Shown here: piece after piece, positions 45,964 through 55,595 of the stretch
Layout: each line of letters opens with the position of its first letter
Position numbering within the stretch: the stretch's first letter is position 1
NCBI RefSeq assembly: GCF_003984625.1
Contig: NZ_RWKH01000027.1
Span: forward strand, 1 to 64,000
Direction of reading: 5' to 3'
DNA length: 64,000 nucleotides
Source: Variovorax sp. DXTD-1
GTDB taxonomy: Bacteria > Pseudomonadota > Gammaproteobacteria > Burkholderiales > Burkholderiaceae_C
Program-made: the position numbers and the translations under genes
The notes under the pieces: generated by a model
Seen by the model: only the letters and a program-made list of their open reading frames with translations
Told to the model about the DNA's origin: nothing
Databases searched by the model: none

Positions 45964-46267
45964 AGGCTTGGTGCCCGAACTGATGAAGGCTTCCCATCCG
46001 TATACGAAAAGCAAGGATGGACCGGAAAACGGTGACCCCGTTCACGTATACCGGGTGATAGGCGGCACGCAGCCTGCTATCCAATCGCGGCTTTGAGCAA
46101 TCCGAACTGTATTGGACTGCCATTCCTACCAGCGAGGCGCACCGCGCGCTTTCAATCAGATTTGCTACCCATGCGATGGCAAATGGCGCAGCATCGAAGA
46201 GTTCGTCAACCCAACTGAATGCTCATTTGAGAGCATCCATCAACTGCTTGCGCGATCAGTTTCGATG
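45964..46267. other. Intergenic, possible decayed coding sequence
   Basis: Lower GC than its surroundings. Fragments of plausible peptide occur in different frames on the plus strand (for example PENGDPVHVYRVIGG near 46020-46065 and FEQSELYWTAIPTSEAHRAL near 46095-46160) but stops interrupt them. It may be a degraded gene; no family identified and no intact ORF with a ribosome site. Confidence 0.35.
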
Positions 46268-46762
46268 CTATGAGCACTGCGACGATTTGAACGTCGCAGG
46301 CACGCTGCTGGAACACGTCCAATTTCCCGTTGCGCTGCGCTGCCAAGTTAGTGTCTGGCCTGCAAGCACGGCTGCAGCCGCATTGCCAAAGGTGGCCGTC
46401 ATGACGGCGGTCTGATCGCCGACGGCGGGAAAAGTCACAGCTGGCACGCCAGTACCCGCCGGAAGTTCTCCTAATGTAGGAGCGGCGCCGTTAGCTGCAG
46501 GCATGGTCATGAGCGAGGAGCCAGTGGCCCCTGGGTCGCATTGCAAATTGCCTGCTCCCACGCTTGTACGCCCTTCCACGACGCAAGTCTCGACAGCTGT
46601 TCTCAATGCGCCAACCTCCGACATGACACGAGTTACTTGAGCGCGGGAGATATAGGTCTGATATTGGGGCAACGCGATACTTGCCAGCACACCGATCACG
46701 GCTACCACGATCATCAATTCGATCAACGTGAAGCCTTGATCTTTTTCTTGAGCCTTCTTCAT
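46268..46762 (-). CDS. pilA: Type IV major pilin PilA (first copy)
   Basis: A prepilin of 164 aa: a leader MKKAQEKDQG, then FTLIELMIVVAVIGVLASIALPQY with Glu5. The C-terminal D-region is bounded by Cys (WTCSS ... SSQC) and the protein ends in Ser right after the last Cys, the position glycosylated by TfpO in some Pseudomonas pilins. AAGGAG lies 5 nt before the ATG and a strong sigma-54 promoter lies about 30-45 nt upstream. It is one of two tandem leftward pilA genes and less GC-rich than its neighbours. Confidence 0.92.
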   Translation of the reverse strand: MKKAQEKDQGFTLIELMIVVAVIGVLASIALPQYQTYISRAQVTRVMSEVGALRTAVETCVVEGRTSVGAGNLQCDPGATGSSLMTMPAANGAAPTLGELPAGTGVPAVTFPAVGDQTAVMTATFGNAAAAVLAGQTLTWQRSATGNWTCSSSVPATFKSSQCS

Positions 46763-46789
46763 GCTTTCTCCTTGGTTAGGAGAATCAAT

Positions 46790-46805
46790 TGCAGTTCGCG
46801 TGCCA
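46790..46805 (-). promoter_or_regulatory. Sigma-54 promoter of pilA copy 1
   Basis: Minus strand reads TGGCACGCGAACTGCA, 15 of 16 positions of TGGCAC-N5-TTGCW counting the spacer, with GG and GC at the required spacing. Pilin genes are classically RpoN/PilR dependent. Confidence 0.8.
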
Positions 46806-47047
46806 CCAAACACCGCATGCAAACTTTCGTGGAAATCTTCGCGCAGGATCGCGTAGTTGCATCAACATACTGAATTATCCAACCTGGATCTATGGCAGTT
46901 CCGTCTAACTGCGAAATCTAACTTCCCACTTGGATAGTGGAGAACGTGAGTTGCATTGCCCATATGACATGGGCTGCCGCCCATCAGCCGGCTCCTCAGA
47001 AGCTAGGCAGCAAACCTAACTCTCCGTTGGGCCTTGCCAATAGACGT
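46806..47047. other. Intergenic region between the two pilA genes
   Basis: About 240 bp without a credible gene, AT-richer than the rest of the window. It should contain the upstream activator (PilR-like) sites for the first pilA, but I cannot identify them. Confidence 0.4.
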
Positions 47048-47071
47048 AAAAAAGCCGCCCGAAGGCGGCTT
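47048..47071 (-). terminator. Terminator of pilA copy 2
   Basis: AAGCCGCC (47052-47059) and GGCGGCTT (47064-47071) form an 8-bp stem with a CGAA/TTCG tetraloop. On the minus strand it is followed by a run of six Ts. It lies 19 bp beyond the pilA stop. Confidence 0.9.
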
Positions 47072-47090
47072 CTGTTTGTGAACCGTCTGA

Positions 47091-47606
47091 TTAGGCGCCA
47101 GGGCAGCCGGCAGGGGCGTACTTGGCATCAGCGGTCGTGACGCACTTCCAGCTACCAGCGTTGTCGCGGGTCCAGGTAACCGTCTTGGTTTGGATCGCGG
47201 CCGATGCCGAGGTGCCGATCGTCGACTGCAGAACTGCAACCGCAGTGGCGCTGGTGGTGTCGATGGTCAGGAGGGGCACGCCGCCGTCGGTAGCCGTCGC
47301 GGGCTTCGTGCCGTTCATGGTGTTGCCGGTGTTGCTCAGCAAGTTGGAAGCCGTTGCAGTGCCACCGCAATGCGTGGCGTCAGTGGCGGCGCCAGGCGTC
47401 GTTTGGCCGTTGTTGAGGCAGTCTTCGACGGCGGTTTTCTGCGAGCCTGTTTCCGAAACGATACGAGACACTTGCGACTTCGCCACGTACGTCTGGTACT
47501 GGGGAATTGCGATAGCAGCCAAGATACCAATGATCGCCACAACGATCATCAGTTCGATAAGGGTGAAACCCTTTTGCACGTTGCGTGCGATAGAACGACG
47601 GTTCAT
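47091..47606 (-). CDS. pilA: Type IV major pilin PilA (second copy)
   Basis: A prepilin of 171 aa. Leader MNRRSIARNVQKG is followed by FTLIELMIVVAIIGILAAIAIPQY with Glu5. Two Cys pairs appear (EDCLNNG ... THCGG; WKCVTT ... PAGCPG), the last bounding the D-region. It differs from the other copy in the C-terminal part and ends CPGA rather than CS. It has its own sigma-54 promoter and terminator, so the two are independent transcription units. Confidence 0.93.
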   Translation of the reverse strand: MNRRSIARNVQKGFTLIELMIVVAIIGILAAIAIPQYQTYVAKSQVSRIVSETGSQKTAVEDCLNNGQTTPGAATDATHCGGTATASNLLSNTGNTMNGTKPATATDGGVPLLTIDTTSATAVAVLQSTIGTSASAAIQTKTVTWTRDNAGSWKCVTTADAKYAPAGCPGA

Positions 47607-47666
47607 TTAAAAAACTCCAGGTTGGTTTGTACAGCCCGGGAACCAAGCCCGGAGCGGAGTACCTAC

Positions 47667-47682
47667 CGCAGCATCCGTGCCA
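47667..47682 (-). promoter_or_regulatory. Sigma-54 promoter of pilA copy 2
   Basis: Minus strand reads TGGCACGGATGCTGCG, matching TGGCAC-N5-TTGCW at the invariant GG and GC with exact spacing. It lies about 60 nt upstream of the pilA start, which has GGAG before it. Confidence 0.75.
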
Positions 47683-47809
47683 CCCCGTTTCGGGCCTTCC
47701 GCCGACGAAACCCGTCACTTCAGCCGTACACAAGTTACATCGAGTGACACAAATCGTTTGTAAAGGCTGAGAAGCGTGACAAATTTGTCATGCCAACCCC
47801 TCCGGCGGC

Positions 47810-48610
47810 TCAAAAAGTCAGCACCCCATTCGCCTTCAACCACCGGATATCCCGCTGCGCCAACCCTGCCACCTGCCCGGCCAGCAGCTGAATCTGGCTC
47901 ATGATTTCTTCAGTTTCCGCCGGCTTGGTGTGGGTGATGTAGATCGGGTACTGCTTGCCCGGATCGATGTGCGCCAGCTCGTCGGCCAGCACATGCGGCG
48001 ACAAGTGCAGGCTGCGTTCGGCCAGTGCCTGCTCGCGGTTGCTGAAGGCGGTTTCGATGACGAGCATGGCCACGTCCAACGCGTTGACGCGGTCCCAGAA
48101 GGGAGCGTTGCGTTCGGTGTCGCCGGTAAAAACCCAGTTGGCACCGCCCTCGGCGCGGCAAATGGCAAAGCCGCAGGCGGGCACGGTGTGAACGGCGGGG
48201 AGAACCTCGATGCGCTTGGGGCTTGCGCTGCCAAGATGCAGGACTTGGCCGACCGTGATGTCATGGAAGCTCACAAACGGCGCCTGCGGGCTCGGAATGG
48301 TCTCGAAGTCGGGCCAGATGACGTTGTTGAACACATGGGCGCGCAGCGCCTCGATGGTGGAGCGCAAGGCGTGCACGCGCACGGGGCGGCTGCGGCGGGC
48401 ACCGACGGCGTCGAGCATGAGGGGGAGCGCGGCAACGTGATCGAGGTGGCAGTGCGTAAGCACTACGTCGTCGATGGCGGCCATTTCGTCGAGCGTGAGG
48501 TCGCCCACGCCGGTGCCCGCATCGACGAGCAGGTCGGTATCGACCAGGAACGACGTGGTGCGGCAGTCCCTGGCAATGCCGCCCGAGCAACCCAGCACGC
48601 GAACCTGCAT
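47810..48610 (-). CDS. Metallo-beta-lactamase fold, class II phosphodiesterase-like
   Basis: A 266-aa MBL-fold hydrolase with the metal motif HCHLDH (VVLTHCHLDHVAALPLMLDA) and FTGDTERN, followed by ITHTKP. The motif and overall layout match 3',5'-cyclic-nucleotide phosphodiesterase class II, though the residues after HLDH do not fit the PROSITE-type signature fully. It lies 29 bp downstream of the CHASE2 adenylate cyclase, so hydrolysis of cAMP is a reasonable inference. ATG 48610 is chosen since homology starts immediately (MQVRVLGCSGG). Confidence 0.75.
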   Translation of the reverse strand: MQVRVLGCSGGIARDCRTTSFLVDTDLLVDAGTGVGDLTLDEMAAIDDVVLTHCHLDHVAALPLMLDAVGARRSRPVRVHALRSTIEALRAHVFNNVIWPDFETIPSPQAPFVSFHDITVGQVLHLGSASPKRIEVLPAVHTVPACGFAICRAEGGANWVFTGDTERNAPFWDRVNALDVAMLVIETAFSNREQALAERSLHLSPHVLADELAHIDPGKQYPIYITHTKPAETEEIMSQIQLLAGQVAGLAQRDIRWLKANGVLTF

Positions 48611-48639
48611 TGTGAAAGACCCCCTGCTTGTGCCTGTCG

Positions 48640-50901
48640 TCATTTGGTTTCGAACCGGGTTGCGCCGTCCCATTCAGGGTCGTAAGGCCGCAATGCCATG
48701 GAGGCTAATCGCTGGGCGTAGAGCTGGTAAAGGACTTTTTTGGCATCCGCGGCGAGCAGTGGGTCCAGCAAGTTTCGGCCGGCGGCCCAGTCCTGGCGGC
48801 GGTAGGCGTCCAGAACGCCGGCCCAGCGGTGCAGTTGCTCGGCTTGCTGTTGCGCGGCGGCGGTTTGGGGCGCTGCGTCGGGTGCGAGCGGAGTGAACAC
48901 GGTAATGGCCTGGGCCTTGCCTTTGACGAGCACGCTGTCGAGCTCTTGCCAGAGAAAGCCGGGCGCGAGCTCGCGGGTGGCGCCGCTGGCGACGATCTCC
49001 ACGCCGTAGTGCGCGCTCAGCCCTTCGAGCCGGGCAGCGAGGTTGACCGCATCGCCCACGACGGTGTAGCTGCGTCGCGCCGCCGAACCCATGTCGCCGA
49101 CGCTCATCACGCCGCTGTTGATGCCGATGCCCACGCTGATCTGGGGGCGCCCCTCGGCAACGTGAAGCTTGTTGATGTCGCACACGGCTTCGGCCATTTC
49201 GAGCGCGGCGCGCACGGCAAGGGTGGCGTGGTCAGGGGTGTCGATGGGCGCGCCCCAGAAGGCCATGACGCAGTCGCCCATGTATTTGTCGACGGTGCCG
49301 CGGTGCGCGCTGATCACGCTGGTGAGCCGGTTGAACAGGGTGTTGAGAAAGGCCTGCAGCTCGGCCGGAGTCATCTGCTCCGAAAGGCGGGTGAACTCGC
49401 GCATGTCGCAGAACATGACGGTCATGTTCTTGCTCTCGGCGCGCATGCTGTAGCGGTCGGGGGTCACGAGCATTTCATCGACGAGTTCGGGCGGCACGTA
49501 GGTGCCGAAAAGCCGCGCCAGGCCGCGGCGCGCGCGGGCCTCGATGAAGTAGCCCCAGCCCATGTTGAAGACGAAGGCCAGCGCCGCCATGGCCAGCGCA
49601 GACGCCAGCGGAAGCACGAGGCTGTGGTTCTGGTAGAGCCACGCGTTCACGGCGATCAGCACGGCAACGGTGACGATGCCCAGCACGACGGCGCGCGGCG
49701 CCGGCAGGAGCGTGAGGCCCAGCGCCAGCACGAGGCCCACGGCCAGCACGTTCAGCACTTCGTAGCCGGGCGCGTAGTCGGGCACCGCAAGCAGGCGGCG
49801 GTCGAGCATGGCCGACACCACGTTGGCATGCACCTCGACACCGGGAAACGCAGCGCCCACGGGGGTGGCGCGCAGGTCTTGCAGGCCGGGCGCGGTGGCG
49901 CCCACGAGCACGATGCGGTCCTTTAGCTCGCCGGGCGCGAGCCGGCCCTCGAGCACGTCGCCGGCTCGCACGTAGCGGAACGAGCCACCGTCCGCGCCGC
50001 CCGGGCCGCGAAACGGAACCTGCATGCTGGCGGTTGGATCGACCGGCAGGCGCAGGCCGCCCACGATCAGCGATTGAAGGCGCGGCATGGCGCCACCTGG
50101 CGCAAAGGCCGGCAGAACCGGCGGCGAGCCGTTGGCGAGCCTGTAGACGGCGAGCCCGAGCGATTCGTAATACCCGGGCTGGCCCTTGTCGCCTTCATAG
50201 CGGGCGATGAGCGGCACGGTGCGAATCACGCCATCGTCGCTCGACGTGACCAGCGTGTTGAGAAAACCCGATGCGGGCGCGGCAGCTGCCAGCACAGGCA
50301 GGTTGGCGCCGAAGCCGTTCCACTCCGTGGTGTAGCCATGGCCCGCCGGAAAGGCCTCGGGCGGCAACAGCGCAGCCGCCGGCAACTGGCCCTTGGCGCC
50401 GGGCTTTTCGGTTCTCGTGAAGTAGTAGCCGAGCGCTATGGGCTGGCCTTCCATGGCCTTGGCAAAGATGGCGTCATTGTCGAGCGATGGCGCCAGGCGT
50501 TCGATTTCGCCGGCAAGGCCCGGCATCTCGCGCAAGGGCCCGCGTGCCAACTGCCGCAGCTTGTCGAGGCCGGAGCTTCGGTCCGGCTCGACGAACATCA
50601 CGTCGAAGCCCAGTACCGCCACTTGCTGGCGCCCTGTGAGTTCCCTTGTCAGCCGGGCCAGCTTGTCGCGCGCCCAGGGCCATTGCCCCTGCCGCGCCAG
50701 GCTGGCGTCGTCCACGTCCACGATCACGATACGGGGGTCGAGCGTGCCCGGCATGGTGACGCGCAGGCGGGTGTCGTATATCAGGTGGTCGAGGTGGTCG
50801 AGCACGCTCAGGCGCCAGGCGCCGGTGGCATGCGCCAGGGCCAGCAGAACCGGCAGCAGGGTAATGACGATGCGTGGCCAATGCCGCCGGAGCGCATTCA
50901 T
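48640..50901 (-). CDS. CHASE2-domain adenylate/guanylate cyclase
   Basis: A 753-aa membrane receptor. After one N-terminal membrane segment comes a CHASE2 extracellular domain (LDHLIYDTRLRV, RIVIVDVDDASLA, DVMFVEPDRSS, RIVLVGATAPGLQDL), then about three transmembrane segments (residues about 380-450) and a class III nucleotide cyclase domain. The metal-binding Asps are in VMFCDMREFT and KYMGDCVMAFWG; TVVGDAVNLAARLEG matches the ATP-specific pattern, so cAMP is the likely product. Part of a leftward block with FHA, PP2C and an MBL phosphodiesterase-like gene. Confidence 0.9.
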   Translation of the reverse strand: MNALRRHWPRIVITLLPVLLALAHATGAWRLSVLDHLDHLIYDTRLRVTMPGTLDPRIVIVDVDDASLARQGQWPWARDKLARLTRELTGRQQVAVLGFDVMFVEPDRSSGLDKLRQLARGPLREMPGLAGEIERLAPSLDNDAIFAKAMEGQPIALGYYFTRTEKPGAKGQLPAAALLPPEAFPAGHGYTTEWNGFGANLPVLAAAAPASGFLNTLVTSSDDGVIRTVPLIARYEGDKGQPGYYESLGLAVYRLANGSPPVLPAFAPGGAMPRLQSLIVGGLRLPVDPTASMQVPFRGPGGADGGSFRYVRAGDVLEGRLAPGELKDRIVLVGATAPGLQDLRATPVGAAFPGVEVHANVVSAMLDRRLLAVPDYAPGYEVLNVLAVGLVLALGLTLLPAPRAVVLGIVTVAVLIAVNAWLYQNHSLVLPLASALAMAALAFVFNMGWGYFIEARARRGLARLFGTYVPPELVDEMLVTPDRYSMRAESKNMTVMFCDMREFTRLSEQMTPAELQAFLNTLFNRLTSVISAHRGTVDKYMGDCVMAFWGAPIDTPDHATLAVRAALEMAEAVCDINKLHVAEGRPQISVGIGINSGVMSVGDMGSAARRSYTVVGDAVNLAARLEGLSAHYGVEIVASGATRELAPGFLWQELDSVLVKGKAQAITVFTPLAPDAAPQTAAAQQQAEQLHRWAGVLDAYRRQDWAAGRNLLDPLLAADAKKVLYQLYAQRLASMALRPYDPEWDGATRFETK

Positions 50902-50928
50902 GGCGTCGGCGCTACGCGGGCTTTGAGC

Positions 50929-51579
50929 TCAGACCCGCACGAACTGCATGCGCGTGGCGCCGCCGAGTTCCAGCACGTCGCGTTCCTGCAATCCGACGGC
51001 GTCGGTACCGAGGGGATTGCCGTTGAGCTTGACCTCGCCCATGACGCTGGCCGCCACATAGCCTTGGCGCCGACGAGTGACAACCGCCACGGCAACGCCG
51101 GGCTTGCCGATGGTGGTGACAACCTTCTGCAGCGGCAGATCCTGGCCGCCGCCGGTGTCCGAGAGTTCGCGCAGCACCGGAACACCCAGTTCGACCAGCG
51201 CACCGGCTTCGGTCGGTGCGGACGAAAGGGGAATGGGGGACGAAAAATCGTCCGAAGCGTTGTGCGCCGCGCCCGCGCCGGACTCCAGGTTGTTGCGGGC
51301 GCGAAAGTGAATGCGGCAGCCGCCGAGCTCGATGACGTCGCTGTCCTTGAGCACCTGCTTCTGGACGACGAGCGCATTGACGTAGGTGCCGTTGGTGCTG
51401 TTGAGATCTTCAATTTCGACCTCGCCGCCGCGCATGTGCAGCACAGCATGCTCGCCGCTGACCGCCAGGTTGTCGATGACGATGTCGTTGTAGGCGCGCC
51501 GTCCCAGCGTGGTGCGGTCCTTGGCGAGCGCCACTTGTTCGATGACAACGCCATCGATCGAAATGATCATTTTCGGCAT
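50929..51579 (-). CDS. FHA domain protein
   Basis: A 216-aa protein with an N-terminal FHA phosphothreonine-binding domain: the motifs GRRAYNDIVIDN, SGEHAVLHM and NSTNGTYVN are all intact. The C-terminal half (about residues 130-216; TTIGKPGVAVAVVTRR, VKLNGNPLGTDAVGLQERDVLELGG) looks like a second, degenerate FHA repeat lacking the key Ser-His. It lies between the cyclase and a PP2C phosphatase. No Ser/Thr kinase gene is in the block, so the phosphorylated partner must be encoded elsewhere. Confidence 0.87.
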   Translation of the reverse strand: MPKMIISIDGVVIEQVALAKDRTTLGRRAYNDIVIDNLAVSGEHAVLHMRGGEVEIEDLNSTNGTYVNALVVQKQVLKDSDVIELGGCRIHFRARNNLESGAGAAHNASDDFSSPIPLSSAPTEAGALVELGVPVLRELSDTGGGQDLPLQKVVTTIGKPGVAVAVVTRRRQGYVAASVMGEVKLNGNPLGTDAVGLQERDVLELGGATRMQFVRV

Positions 51580-51648
51580 TGCCGACTCCCCGATCTACAG
51601 AATTGGTTGGTGGCAGGCGCAACGACGGGCGATCGCTCGGGCCTGGGA

Positions 51649-52455
51649 CTAGGCGGCAGCAGGCGCATCGCCGACGCGCGCTTTTGCCAGGACAACGGAA
51701 ATGTTATCCCGTCCGCCATTGTCGTTTGCAACTGCAACCAAAAGTGCTGCTTTCTGCTGGAGCTCGACATCGTGGTTCAAAAGCGTGAAAAGCTGCGCAT
51801 CCGAGATCATTTCACTGAGTCCGTCGGAGCACAGCATATACAGGTCGTCGGGCCTTGCGGTGTGTTCGTGCATTTCAAGCACGACTTGTGCCTCGACGCC
51901 GACCGCTCGCGTCACCAGGTTTCGGTGAGGCGAATGCAGCGCCTCCTCGGCGGTGATCGCGCCCGCGTCGAGCTGCTGCTGGCGCAGCGAATGGTCGCGC
52001 GTGAGCTGTTCGAGCTTGTTGTTGCGCAGCCTGTAGCAGCGCGAATCGCCGATGTGGCCCACCAGCACGCGCTGGGGCCGGAAAGCCGCCAGCACCAGGG
52101 TCGTTCCCATGCCCTGCAGCTCCTCGTTGGCAATGCCGGCTTCGAGAATGGCCGAATTGGCTTCGTCGGTGGCGGCCTGCAAGGCGCGCCGGATCACCCG
52201 CGCGGGCGCCTGGGGCCCGGCTTGCGCGGACCAGCGGGCAAAGCTGGCGTGCACCAGAGATACCGCCATGGCGCTGGCCACTTCGCCGCCCTTGTAGCCG
52301 CCCATGCCGTCGGCCAGCACGGCAAGGCCGAGCGCCGGATCGACATGGAGGTCGTCTTCGTTGTGGGCACGCGCGCGCCCCACGTCGGTGAGCACGGCAA
52401 ACTCCCAGGACAGGGGGGGCCGATTGGAAAAGAAGGACGCGCCGACGCTCACCAT
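51649..52455 (-). CDS. PP2C-family serine/threonine phosphatase
   Basis: A 268-aa soluble PPM/PP2C phosphatase. The metal-binding motifs are present in order: VGRARAHNEDDLH, LAVLADGMGGYKGGEVAS, GHIGDSRCYRLRN, DLYMLCSDGLSEMI and DNGGRDNISVVLA. Such enzymes reverse kinase signals and are often paired with FHA proteins. ATG 52455 is preferred to TTG 52464. The FHA gene follows after 69 bp; the TerC gene precedes by 26 bp. Confidence 0.92.
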   Translation of the reverse strand: MVSVGASFFSNRPPLSWEFAVLTDVGRARAHNEDDLHVDPALGLAVLADGMGGYKGGEVASAMAVSLVHASFARWSAQAGPQAPARVIRRALQAATDEANSAILEAGIANEELQGMGTTLVLAAFRPQRVLVGHIGDSRCYRLRNNKLEQLTRDHSLRQQQLDAGAITAEEALHSPHRNLVTRAVGVEAQVVLEMHEHTARPDDLYMLCSDGLSEMISDAQLFTLLNHDVELQQKAALLVAVANDNGGRDNISVVLAKARVGDAPAAA

Positions 52456-52481
52456 TGTGTACAAGCGTGGGCGCGCGGCAT

Positions 52482-53168
52482 TCAGTGCCCGGCCTCGGCG
52501 CGGGCGCGCTGCTGCAGAAAGCGGCCGGCGGCCACGACAAAGAACGCACCGGCGGCCGCTGCCGCATAGTGCTGCCAGGGGTTGGCCGCGAGCACGCCAT
52601 GCAGCGAAACGTCGCTTGCAATGGTTTCACCGCCGACCCAGCCGATCAGGGCGGCACCCAGCATGACGATGATCGGAAAACGTTCCATGAGCTTGATCAT
52701 GAGCGTACTGCCAAAAATCACCAGCGGAATGCTGATTGCGAGGCCGAGCACCAGCAGCACCATGCTGCCTTGCGCGGCAGCCGCCACGGCAATGACGTTG
52801 TCCAGGCTCATGACCAGGTCGGCCAGCAGGATGGTGCGTACGGCCGCCAGCATGCTGCCGTATTCCTTGGCCTCGCCGTCATCCTCTTCTTCTTCGCCCA
52901 GGAGCTGCAGGCCGATCCACAGCAGCAGCAGGCCGCCGACGATCTGCAGGTACGGCAGCGCCAGCAGCCTGGCCGCGACGATGGTCAGCACGATGCGCAG
53001 CACCACGGCCGCGCCCGAGCCGAACAGCACGGCCTTTTGCTGCTGCGCGGGCGGCAGAGAACGGGCAGCCATGGCAATCACCACGGCGTTGTCACCCGAA
53101 AGAATGATGTTGATCCAGACAATCTTGACCAGGCCGATCCAGAAATCGGTGCTTTGAAGGAGTTCCAT
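52482..53168 (-). CDS. TerC family membrane protein (second copy)
   Basis: A 228-aa protein with about seven transmembrane helices and both TerC signatures (LSGDNAVVIAMAARSLP; DLVMSLDNVIAVAAAAQ). It differs from the copy at 32.5 kb by an acidic cytoplasmic loop (GEEEEDDGEAKEYG) and by lacking a riboswitch leader: only a terminator for sucD lies upstream. It may export metal or have another substrate. The first gene of the leftward block with PP2C, FHA and cyclase. Start ATG 53168; a longer upstream frame has no support. Confidence 0.9.
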   Translation of the reverse strand: MELLQSTDFWIGLVKIVWINIILSGDNAVVIAMAARSLPPAQQQKAVLFGSGAAVVLRIVLTIVAARLLALPYLQIVGGLLLLWIGLQLLGEEEEDDGEAKEYGSMLAAVRTILLADLVMSLDNVIAVAAAAQGSMVLLVLGLAISIPLVIFGSTLMIKLMERFPIIVMLGAALIGWVGGETIASDVSLHGVLAANPWQHYAAAAAGAFFVVAAGRFLQQRARAEAGH

Positions 53169-53193
53169 GTCTCTTTTCCACTGTGTTGTAGTG

Positions 53194-53228
53194 AAAAAAG
53201 CGCCCGCAGGGTTTGCGGGCGCTTTTTT
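53194..53228 (-). terminator. Intrinsic terminator downstream of sucD
   Basis: AAAAAAGCGCCCGC (53194-53207) pairs with GCGGGCGCTTTTTT (53215-53228), a perfect 14-bp stem with a 7-nt loop and T-runs in either direction. Confidence 0.9.
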
Positions 53229-53266
53229 CTTTTTGCGTGGTGCGCAGAGAGAAGGTCTGCTGCGGT

Positions 53267-54160
<894 letters not shown>

Positions 54161-54225
54161 GGTGTTTCCTAATCAGTTGGGGACAGAGCTGGTCCGCTGC
54201 GCGGCCTGCGGTCTGTCCCGCAAAG

Positions 54226-55389
<1,164 letters not shown>

Positions 55390-55517
55390 GAGGGTTGTCT
55401 CTCGGAAGGAGGAAGTTGAGAACGGGAGATCTGGGGTCTGAGGCGTCTTTGGCTCTGTTGTTCGCGGGCGACGGCAACCTGACGGCTGGGGGCGGCGAAC
55501 AACCGCGGACTGTATCA

Positions 55518-55532
55518 TGGTGCGGCGCACCA
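55518..55532. repeat. Palindrome in the sucC-argC divergent region
   Basis: TGGTGCG (55518-55524), a single G, then CGCACCA (55526-55532): a perfect 7-bp dyad overlapping a possible -10 (ATGATACA) read toward sucC. A candidate operator; the binding protein is unknown. Confidence 0.4.
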
Positions 55533-55595
55533 ATACTCGACGTGACCTTGCGGTCAATACGTACTTTCTTCTAGCGACCCCACGGATACTCCGAT

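Noticed and set aside
46176..46415. 79-codon plus-strand ORF overlapping the pilA 3' end
   Set aside because: It overlaps the pilA coding region antisense and lacks a ribosome site; the upstream part may be decayed gene sequence only.
50074..52569. Plus-strand open frame across cyclase, FHA and PP2C genes
   Set aside because: Antisense shadow crossing three real genes.
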